This document shows positions 25,801 to 37,800 of a stretch of 64,000 bases of DNA, in pieces; position 1 is the stretch's first letter, and each line of letters begins with the position of its first letter. This stretch comes from Sphaeroforma sirkka (Eukaryota; Opisthokonta; Ichthyosporea; Ichthyophonida), in contig LUCW03000410.1 of the NCBI GenBank assembly GCA_001586965.3, forward strand, positions 1 to 64,000, in the 5' to 3' direction. A model generated the notes under the pieces. That model was not told where the DNA came from. It ran no database searches and saw only the letters and a list, made by a program, of their open reading frames with translations. Position numbers and translations under genes: made by a program.

Positions 25801-28800
25801 CAACACTGTAACTGCCACTAGGCAGGTCAGTGAATGTATATTCTCCGTTTGAGTCGGTCACGGCCGTTCGCACAGATCCGTCATCGAGTCCCATCAATTC
25901 GCACGTCACACCTTCAATACCTACATTGGAGATATCCTCTAGAACTGTTCCGCTGATTTCTCCAGGCGCCAGGTAATCGAAGTCCTGTTTCACAATGGAT
26001 CGGTCTTCGGGACCAATGACCACAGTGGTGCTTTCAATTGGTTCGTCAGCATCGGGTCCAGCAGTGATGTTTCCTACACCGTCTACAGTGTAAGGGCACT
26101 CTACGGTATATTGACCATCATCTACATCAGTGAACTCGTAGAATCCAACGTCATTACTAGTAGCACTCTGAATCTCTGTGCCACTGCCGTCCTTGAGCAC
26201 GCAAGTGACGCCTGGGATCGCAACCTTATCAGCACCTGGAATCACCTCACTAATCGTACCAGAAATGATACCTGGTGGCGCATACTCGAAATCGACGTTA
26301 TCCACTGCGCGAATAGTTTCGTTAATCTCCTTCACGGATTTACCATCCGTGCTCTTATCATCGGCGAGATCGATGGCTGTCACCACAGGACCGTCAACGA
26401 TTGAGACATCCACAGCTTCAGTCTCACCGGCGGGAACATATGATCCATCGTCCTCAACAACGATCAGATATTTACCGTCTTCCAACTCATCAAACAGATA
26501 CCGACCATTGGCGTCAGTTTGCATGGTCTTATTCGGACCTGCATTGTCAAGATCGACTAGGATGACTGTAACATCAGGAATAGGGATCTTCGTGCCGTCC
26601 AAGTAGGTGTGTCCGGCGATTGTTCCGGGCTCTAAATAGACGAAATCTAGATCTGTAACATCCTTGTTATTAGGCGATATGATGAATGATGTAACCTCAT
26701 CAAACCCGTCACTGTCCTCTGGTCCACTGCTAATGTCACCTTCAGGCAACTCTTTAGGACAACTTAGAGTGTACGACCCGTCAATCAACCCTGTCATCGC
26801 CAAGTTGCCATTTTCATCAGATTGAACATTCTGTGAATACACTTGCCCGTCGGGCGCGTTATACTGCAGTATGCACGTAACATTGACGATTGGACTGTCA
26901 TCTAGGCCATTGATGACTGATCCTGTTGCAGTTCCAAACGGATCATACTTGAAGTCCAGATCCTCGACAATAGGGTTCTCGTCAGAAATACTGGTAGAAT
27001 GCTTCTCCTTGATACCATCGCTGTCAGCGGGTCCTGCGATATGATAGTGAAGTACAAGAGTGAGTGAACAGCGGAAAGACAATTAGACGAAGACAAAATG
27101 ATATCACCAACAGAAACATCCGACTTTGAGTGAACAGCGGAAAAACAATTAGACGAAGACAAAATGACATCACCATCAGAAACATCCGACTTCAAATTGG
27201 AAACACAACACACCAGAATTAATCGGCCCAGAGAAATCAGAACTTTCAGCCACAGTTGGACATGTGACGGTGTATTGGCCGTCAGCAAGGCCAGTGAATT
27301 TGTATTCCCCAGTAGTGCTATCCGTACTCTGCGTCAATTTCGTGAAAGTCGCGTCTACACTGCCATCCGACATCAGCTTCTCTAATGAACATTCTTGACC
27401 GGGAATAGGTGTATCGTCGGCGCGTTCTAAAGTAGATCCAGAAATGACACCTAACTGTTTGTACAAGTAATCAATGTTGATTTTCTCGGGTACTTCCGAC
27501 GTGAGCTCATGAACCGACTCCTCATTAGATCCACCGTCCAAGGGATACTCAACTAGTTCTCCAACATTGTTAAGACCAGCGATCTCAGTCACGGGTGCAG
27601 TTGAGGGTGCAATAACCATATACTCGCCGAAAGGCAAATTGTTGAACTCATAATATCCAGTGCCTTCTTCAGTCACATTTGTTGCGGTAAAAGATGGGTC
27701 CGTGATGCCTATCAATTGGATAGTCTGCTCGGGGATGGGAATTCTGCCAATCTTCTCCAAAGTATGTCCAGAAAGCTTGCCAAGTTCTTCGTACCAGAAG
27801 TTAACCTCCGTGTGGTCCTTGACAGCGTCAGTGATCTTGCGGTTTGATTCCTCGTCGACACCATCGTCACCTTCGATATCTTCAGGATAATCTACAAGCT
27901 CTCCAACTCCATCAACCATATCAGGAGCAGTCACTTTGTATTCTCCATTGGGCAAATCTGTAAACTCGTAGAAACCGTTGCTGTCCGTCAAAGTGCTATT
28001 CTCTCGTACACAGTGCCGTCTACACCAACCAATGTGACCAACTGATTGGGGATAGGTACATCTCCAATCTTCTCCAGGGTGAAACCTGAGATGCTGCCGG
28101 GCAAGCCGATGTACTCAAAGATCACGTCCTCTACAACACGTTCCGTGTCTGTAATCTCTACAACAGTCTCTTCGGGCTTGCCATCGTCGTCCAAAGGTCC
28201 CTGGCTGATGGTTCGATTGACACCATTGTCGTCCACGTATACTGGGCACACAACACTGTAACTGCCACTAGGCAGGTCAGTGAATGTATATTCTCCGTTT
28301 GAGTCGGTCACGGCCGTTCGCACAGATCCGTCATCGAGTCCCATCAATTCGCACGTCACACCTTCAATACCTACATTGGAGATATCCTCTAGAACTGTTC
28401 CGCTGATTTCTCCAGGCGCCAGGTAATCGAAGTCCTGTTTCACAATGGATCGGTCTTCGGGACCAATGACCACAGTGGTGCTTTCAATTGGTTCGTCAGC
28501 ATCGGGTCCAGCAGTGATGTTTCCTACACCGTCTACAGTGTAAGGGCACTCTACGGTATATTGACCATCATCTACATCAGTGAACTCGTAGAATCCAACG
28601 TCATTACTAGTAGCACTCTGAATCTCTGTGCCACTGCCGTCCTTGAGCACGCAAGTGACGCCTGGGATCGCAACCTTATCAGCACCTGGAATCACCTCAC
28701 TAATCGTACCAGAAATGATACCTGGTGGCGCATACTCGAAATCGACGTTATCCACTGCGCGAATAGTTTCGTTAATCTCCTTCACGGATTTACCATCCGT

Positions 28801-31800
28801 GCTCTTATCATCGGCGAGATCGATGGCTGTCACCACAGGACCGTCAACGATTGAGACATCCACAGCTTCAGTCTCACCGGCGGGAACATATGATCCATCG
28901 TCCTCAACAACGATCGATCAGATATTTACCGTCTTCCAACTCATCAAACAGATACCGACCATTGGCGTCAGTTTGCATGGTCTTATTCGGACCTGCATTG
29001 TCAAGATCGACTAGACTAGGATGACTGTAACATCAGGAATAGGGATCTTCGTGCCGTCCAAGTAGGTGTGTCCGGCGATTGTTCCGGGCTCTAAATAGAC
29101 GAAATCTAGATCTGTAACATCCTTGTTATTAGGCGATATGATGAATGATGTAACCTCATCAAACCCGTCACTGTCCTCTGGTCCACTGCTAATGTCACCT
29201 TCAGGCAACTCTTTAGGACAACTTAGAGTGTACGACCCGTCAATCAACCCTGTCATCGCCAAGTTGCCATTTTCATCAGATTGAACATTCTGTGAATACA
29301 CTTGCCCGTCGGGCGCGTTATACTGCAGTATGCACGTAACATTGACGATTGGACTGTCATCTAGGCCATTGATGACTGATCCTGTTGCAGTTCCAAACGG
29401 ATCATACTTGAAGTCCAGATCCTCGACAATAGGGTTCTCGTCAGAAATACTGGTAGAATGCTTCTCCTTGATACCATCGCTGTCAGCGGGTCCTGCGATA
29501 TGATAGTGAAGTACAAGAGTGAGTGAACAGCGGAAAGACAATTAGACGAAGACAAAATGATATCACCAACAGAAACATCCGACTTTGAGTGAACAGCGGA
29601 AAAACAATTAGACGAAGACAAAATGACATCACCATCAGAAACATCCGACTTCAAATTGGAAACACAACACACCAGAATTAATCGGCCCAGAGAAATCAGA
29701 ACTTTCAGCCACAGTTGGACATGTGACGGTGTATTGGCCGTCAGCAAGGCCAGTGAATTTGTATTCCCCAGTAGTGCTATCCGTACTCTGCGTCAATTTC
29801 GTGAAAGTCGCGTCTACACTGCCATCCGACATCAGCTTCTCTAATGAACATTCTTGACCGGGAATAGGTGTATCGTCGGCGCGTTCTAAAGTAGATCCAG
29901 AAATGACACCTAACTGTTTGTACAAGTAATCAATGTTGATTTTCTCGGGTACTTCCGACGTGAGCTCATGAACCGACTCCTCATTAGATCCACCGTCCAA
30001 GGGATACTCAACTAGTTCTCCAACATTGTTAAGACCAGCGATCTCAGTCACGGGTGCAGTTGAGGGTGCAATAACCATATACTCGCCGAAAGGCAAATTG
30101 TTGAACTCATAATATCCAGTGCCTTCTTCAGTCACATTTGTTGCGGTAAAAGATGGGTCCGTGATGCCTATCAATTGGATAGTCTGCTCGGGGATGGGAA
30201 TTCTGCCAATCTTCTCCAAAGTATGTCCAGAAAGCTTGCCAAGTTCTTCGTACCAGAAGTTAACCTCCGTGTGGTCCTTGACAGCGTCAGTGATCTTGCG
30301 GTTTGATTCCTCGTCGACACCATCGTCACCTTCGATATCTTCAGGATAATCTACAAGCTCTCCAACTCCATCAACCATATCAGGAGCAGTCACTTTGTAT
30401 TCTCCATTGGGCAAATCTGTAAACTCGTAGAAACCGTTGCTGTCCGTCAAAGTGCTATTCTCGTACACAGTGCCGTCTACACCAACCAATGTGACCAACT
30501 GATTGGGGATAGGTACATCTCCAATCTTCTCCAGGGTGAAACCTGAGATGCTGCCGGGCAAGCCGATGTACTCAAAGATCACGTCCTCTACAACACGTTC
30601 CGTGTCTGTAATCTCTACAACAGTCTCTTCGGGCTTGCCATCGTCGTCCAAAGGTCCCTGGCTGATGGTTCGATTGACACCATTGTCGTCCACGTATACT
30701 GGGCACACAACACTGTAACTGCCACTAGGCAGGTCAGTGAATGTATATTCTCCGTTTGAGTCGGTCACGGCCGTTCGCACAGATCCGTCATCGAGTCCCA
30801 TCAATTCGCACGTCACACCTTCAATACCTACATTGGAGATATCCTCTAGAACTGTTCCGCTGATTTCTCCAGGCGCCAGGTAATCGAAGTCCTGTTTCAC
30901 AATGGATCGGTCTTCGGGACCAATGACCACAGTGGTGCTTTCAATTGGTTCGTCAGCATCGGGTCCAGCAGTGATGTTTCCTACACCGTCTACAGTGTAA
31001 GGGCACTCTACGGTATATTGACCATCATCTACATCAGTGAACTCGTAGAATCCAACGTCATTACTAGTAGCACTCTGAATCTCTGTGCCACTGCCGTCCT
31101 TGAGCACGCAAGTGACGCCTGGGATCGCAACCTTATCAGCACCTGGAATCACCTCACTAATCGTACCAGAAATGATACCTGGTGGCGCATACTCGAAATC
31201 GACGTTATCCACTGCGCGAATAGTTTCGTTAATCTCCTTCACGGATTTACCATCCGTGCTCTTATCATCGGCGAGATCGATGGCTGTCACCACAGGACCG
31301 TCAACGATTGAGACATCCACAGCTTCAGTCTCACCGGCGGGAACATATGATCCATCGTCCTCAACAACGATCAGATATTTACCGTCTTCCAACTCATCAA
31401 ACAGATACCGACCATTGGCGTCAGTTTGCATGGTCTTATTCGGACCTGCATTGTCAAGATCGACTAGGATGACTGTAACATCAGGAATAGGGATCTTCGT
31501 GCCGTCCAAGTAGGTGTGTCCGGCGATTGTTCCGGGCTCTAAATAGACGAAATCTAGATCTGTAACATCCTTGTTATTAGGCGATATGATGAATGATGTA
31601 ACCTCATCAAACCCGTCACTGTCCTCTGGTCCACTGCTAATGTCACCTTCAGGCAACTCTTTAGGACAACTTAGAGTGTACGACCCGTCAATCAACCCTG
31701 TCATCGCCAAGTTGCCATTTTCATCAGATTGAACATTCTGTGAATACACTTGCCCGTCGGGCGCGTTATACTGCAGTATGCACGTAACATTGACGATTGG

Positions 31801-34800
31801 ACTGTCATCTAGGCCATTGATGACTGATCCTGTTGCAGTTCCAAACGGATCATACTTGAAGTCCAGATCCTCGACAATAGGGTTCTCGTCAGAAATACTG
31901 GTAGAATGCTTCTCCTTGATACCATCGCTGTCAGCGGGTCCTGCGATATGATAGTGAAGTACAAGAGTGAGTGAACAGCGGAAAGACAATTAGACGAAGA
32001 CAAAATGATATCACCAACAGAAACATCCGACTTTGAGTGAACAGCGGAAAAACAATTAGACGAAGACAAAATGACATCACCATCAGAAACATCCGACTTC
32101 AAATTGGAAACACAACACACCAGAATTAATCGGCCCAGAGAAATCAGAACTTTCAGCCACAGTTGGACATGTGACGGTGTATTGGCCGTCAGCAAGGCCA
32201 GTGAATTTGTATTCCCCAGTAGTGCTATCCGTACTCTGCGTCAATTTCGTGAAAGTCGCGTCTACACTGCCATCCGACATCAGCTTCTCTAATGAACATT
32301 CTTGACCGGGAATAGGTGTATCGTCGGCGCGTTCTAAAGTAGATCCAGAAATGACACCTAACTGTTTGTACAAGTAATCAATGTTGATTTTCTCGGGTAC
32401 TTCCGACGTGAGCTCATGAACCGACTCCTCATTAGATCCACCGTCCAAGGGATACTCAACTAGTTCTCCAACATTGTTAAGACCAGCGATCTCAGTCACG
32501 GGTGCAGTTGAGGGTGCAATAACCATATACTCGCCGAAAGGCAAATTGTTGAACTCATAATATCCAGTGCCTTCTTCAGTCACATTTGTTGCGGTAAAAG
32601 ATGGGTCCGTGATGCCTATCAATTGGATAGTCTGCTCGGGGATGGGAATTCTGCCAATCTTCTCCAAAGTATGTCCAGAAAGCTTGCCAAGTTCTTCGTA
32701 CCAGAAGTTAACCTCCGTGTGGTCCTTGACAGCGTCAGTGATCTTGCGGTTTGATTCCTCGTCGACACCATCGTCACCTTCGATATCTTCAGGATAATCT
32801 ACAAGCTCTCCAACTCCATCAACCATATCAGGAGCAGTCACTTTGTATTCTCCATTGGGCAAATCTGTAAACTCGTAGAAACCGTTGCTGTCCGTCAAAG
32901 TGCTATTCTCGTACACAGTGCCGTCTACACCAACCAATGTGACCAACTGATTGGGGATAGGTACATCTCCAATCTTCTCCAGGGTGAAACCTGAGATGCT
33001 GCCGGGCAAGCCGATGTACTCAAAGATCACGTCCTCTACAACACGTTCCGTGTCTGTAATCTCTACAACAGTCTCTTCGGGCTTGCCATCGTCGTCCAAA
33101 GGTCCCTGGCTGATGGTTCGATTGACACCATTGTCATCCACGTATACTGGGCACACAACACTGTAACTGCCACTAGGCAGATCAGTGAATGTATATTCTC
33201 CATTTGAGTCGGTCACGGCCGTTCGCACAGATCCGTCATCGAGTCCCATCAATTCGCACGTCACACCTTCAATACCTACATTGGAGATATCCTCTAGAAC
33301 TGTTCCGCTGATTTCTCCAGGCGCCAGGTAATCGAAGTCCTGTTTCACAATGGATCGGTCTTCGGGACCAATGACCACAGTGGTGCTTTCAATTGGTTCG
33401 TCAGCATCGGGTCCAGCAGTGATGTTTCCTACACCGTCTACAGTGTAAGGGCACTCTACGGTATATTGACCATCATCTACATCAGTGAACTCGTAGAATC
33501 CAACGTCATTACTAGTAGCACTCTGAATCTCTGTGCCACTGCCGTCCTTGAGCACGCAAGTGACGCCTGGGATCGCAACCTTATCAGCACCTGGAATCAC
33601 CTCACTAATCGTACCAGAAATGATACCTGGTGGCGCATACTCGAAATCGACGTTATCCACTGCGCGAATAGTTTCGTTAATCTCCTTCACGGATTTACCA
33701 TCCGTGCTCTTATCATCGGCGAGATCGATGGCTGTCACCACAGGACCGTCAACGATTGAGACATCCACAGCTTCAGTCTCACCGGCGGGAACATATGATC
33801 CATCGTCCTCAACAACGATCAGATATTTACCGTCTTCCAACTCATCAAACAGATACCGACCATTGGCGTCAGTTTGCATGGTCTTATTCGGACCTGCATT
33901 GTCAAGATCGACTAGGATGACTGTAACATCAGGAATAGGGATCTTCGTGCCGTCCAAGTAGGTGTGTCCGGCGATTGTTCCGGGCTCTAAATAGACGAAA
34001 TCTAGATCTGTAACATCCTTGTTATTAGGCGATATGATGAATGATGTAACCTCATCAAACCCGTCACTGTCCTCTGGTCCACTGCTAATGTCACCTTCAG
34101 GCAACTCTTTAGGACAACTTAGAGTGTACGACCCGTCAATCAACCCTGTCATCGCCAAGTTGCCATTTTCATCAGATTGAACATTCTGTGAATACACTTG
34201 CCCGTCGGGCGCGTTATACTGCAGTATGCACGTAACATTGACGATTGGACTGTCATCTAGGCCATTGATGACTGATCCTGTTGCAGTTCCAAACGGATCA
34301 TACTTGAAGTCCAGATCCTCGACAATAGGGTTCTCGTCAGAAATACTGGTAGAATGCTTCTCCTTGATACCATCGCTGTCCGCGGGTCCTGCGATATGAT
34401 AGTGTAGTATACGAGTGAGTGAACAACGGAGAAACAAACAGACGAGATGAAGACAAAATGGAACAATCAATAGAAACATCCAACTCCAAATTGAGAACAT
34501 ACACACCTGAATTGATCGGCCCAGAGAAATCAGGACTTTCAGCCACAGTTGGGCATGTGACGGTGTATCGGCCATCAGCAAGGCCAGTGAATTTGTATTC
34601 CCCAGTAGTGCTATCCGTATTCTGCATCAATTTCGTGAAAGTCGCGTCTATACTTCCATCCGACATCAGCTTCTCCAATGAGCATACTTGACCGGGTATA
34701 GGTGTATCGTCAGCACGTTCTAAAGTAGACCCAGAAATGGCACCCAATTGTTTGTACAAGTAATCGATATTGATTATCTCTAGTATATCGGCTGTAATTG

Positions 34801-37800
34801 CGTGCTCAGATTCCTCATCGAGTCCGCCGTCCAAAGGATACTCCACTAGGGTTCCCACATTACCAAGACCTGGGATCTCTGTTAATGGTGCTGTTTTGGG
34901 TGCGATTACCTTGTACTCGCCTCGCGGCAGGTTGGTGAACTCGTAGAAGCCAGTGTCACCAAGTGTGCGCGTCGTTCTCTCGAAGGATGGATCCGTGATG
35001 CCTACGAGTCGAACCAACAAATCTGGGATTGCTACTCTGGAAACCTTCTCCAGGGTGTGACCGGATAGCTTTCCTGGCAGAGTGAAAACGAAATCACGAT
35101 CATTGACGGGTACACTGTCTTCAATTACGGCGGGAAGGGATACGGTATAGCCCTCAACGAGCTCATATTCCTCTACGCCAAACTCCTTCTCTCTAACTAC
35201 AACCGTGTAATTACCATCCGGCAGATTGGTGAAAATGAAAGAGCCAGATGGTGATCCATTAGCTCCCGTCACCTTCGTCTCGAGAAGGTCACCATCCTCG
35301 TTATAAAGTTCGACATATACATTATTCAACGGTGCACCAGAATCTGTCTTGGTCGTACCACTGATGGTAGAGGTCGGTGGTACAGTATAGCCGAAGTCAT
35401 TGTTATGGCTGATTGGCGATTCTGGAGAGATTTCAACAGGTGTTCCGTTCAATGGCTCCTCGTCATCATCTGGTCCAAAAGAAATTTCTCTGTCATTTGA
35501 AACAGTCGTTGGACAGGTCACTGTATAGTTTCCATATGGTACGTCAAGGAACTCGTATTCACCATCAGAATCAGTCGTCATGCCTCGAGTATATGCCATA
35601 TTATCAGGGTTTGTACCCTTGAGAACACACTCCGCACCGGGAATGGCAGAGTTGTCGCTCGTGTCAAACGTTTTACCACTGACAGTGCCTAGAGGTAAAT
35701 ATTCGAATATTAGATCCCCCACGACACGATTCTCCGCATCAATCTCTGTCACTGTCGACTCTAGAACATCATCGTCCCGAACAGTCTCGTCAGGGCCCTG
35801 ACTGATGGTGTGGTTCTTGTCTAAATACGAAACAACGGTGGGACATGACACCATATATTGCTGATAGGTCAAATCTTTGAACTCAAATCGACCATCAGCT
35901 CCAGTGACGTAGGTTTCCTCTGAAGCATCCGCGCCACGCAGAGTGCAGGTCACGCCAGCGATGGGAGCTTTAGTAAACTCTTCCTGTGTTATACCTGTGA
36001 TGACACCAAGTCTCAAGTATTTGGAATCCTGATTTACAACTGCACGGTTATCAGGGCCGATAATGATGGTGGTCACTTCGAAGAGATCATCATCAGGTCC
36101 ATCAGGTCCCTGACTGATGGTACCGTTATCACCATCAGTGAACAAAGCTGTTGTGGGACAAGTAAGATTGTACGTTCCATCACCAATGTTAAGGAACTCG
36201 AAGAATCCAGATGTGTCCGTCACTGCACCTAGAGGTCCGTCAAGCTCTGGACCAGTCAGGACACAAACAACGCCAGGGATGGCAACAAATTGATCACCAG
36301 GCAAGTCTTCGCTGATTGTACCGGAGATTGAACCCGGACGGGCATATATGAAATCAACCTTAGTGACAGCTCGCACTTCCTCAGTAATCGCCTGTACAGA
36401 AACGAAGATATCAGTCTCGCCATTGTCCAGCGGACCCTTCACTGGTCCATCAACAATAGGACCGACAGATCCCACAGTCTCGACTGCCACGACTTTGTAC
36501 TCTCCGGTCGGCAAATCAACAAAAATGTACTTGCCAGATGAATTAGTAATATATTCTCTGTCGGGCTCAGAACCATCTAGAAACACAAGTTTGACGGTGA
36601 CATCCGGGATTGGTACACGATCGCTACCTTCTTCGTAAGTTCCGCCAGCGATCGTACCAGGAGGGAGGTACACATAATCGAGATCATCTCTAGTTGGGGT
36701 GTCTGGGCCTATTACAAAGGTAGTCTCGAACACATTGCCATCCTCAATAGGGATATCGTTAGGTCCTTCACTGATGTCTAGACCTTCTTCCTCAATTTCC
36801 TCAGGACAAATCAAGGTGTACGTTCCGAAGACTAACCCATCGACCTCGAACACACCATCCACTCCATTCTTAGGGTTAGAACTAACCTGCAGCTCGAAGC
36901 TCGCATCTCCTTCCTTTGTTAGTATACAAACTACATTGTTGATACCGTCGCTTCCTGGCTCCAAAATACCGTTTGTGATGGATCCCTTAATAGATCCATA
37001 CGGCAAATATTTGAAAGTCACATCTGTGACATTTCGAGTGTTATCGTCGATAGCAGCCACGTGGTCATATTTTTCGCCATTATTGTCGCTGGGCCCTACA
37101 GAATGTACACAATGCAATGGGATTAACAACACATCATAAAATCGAAACGATAATACTAACAATCAGAAAATATCCGATATTGATACCGCATCACAGTATA
37201 CAATCAACTACTGACGCTAAAAAACACAGAAACACAAAAAAAACAAGGTTTAAGGACAAAGACATACCGGAACTAATTGGACCAACAGTTTCAGCTTCCT
37301 TGGGGCAAGTAACTTTGTAAATATCATCCTCTAATCCGCTGAATTGATAGAACCCATCGATGTTCGTCGTTTGTACTTGTGCAGGGATGGATGGGTCGCT
37401 AGTACTTGTCAACGTGCAGTTCAGACCTGGGATGGGAATGTCGCCTTCCTCGGTTAGTGTGTAACCAGAGATCGACCCAGGCCCCTTGTACAGGAAGTCG
37501 ACGTCGGTGATATTCAAATGGCCAACTTTGATCTCGTGGGTAGACTCTTCAGGCACATCAGAACCATTAGGGTCCGCAAACTCATCCGCTGGAAATGTCA
37601 CGAGACCGCCAACGGAATTGATAGTTGCGGGGGCTATGACTCTGTACTGACCCTTGGGTAGGCCCGTGAACTCATAGTACGCATTCTCATCCGTAGATGT
37701 TTGTTTCGTGAAACTCGGGTCTGTGATTCCTTCGAGTCTAATCAGTGTACCTGGAATGGTCACATTGCCGATCTTCTCTAACGTGTGCCCAGAGATGGAA

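Noticed and set aside
27176-29541. Three separate genes in place of exon 5
   Set aside because: The frame changes coincide with short duplications absent from the four sister copies, so the pieces are one disrupted exon.
20700-34000. Repeated plus-strand open frames (71-142 aa) inside the giant gene
   Set aside because: They are antisense shadows of the repeat-domain exons, repeated only because the exons are.
22138-34388. CRISPR-like or satellite array
   Set aside because: The period is 2.4 kb, most of each unit is coding, and there are no short repeats with unique spacers.
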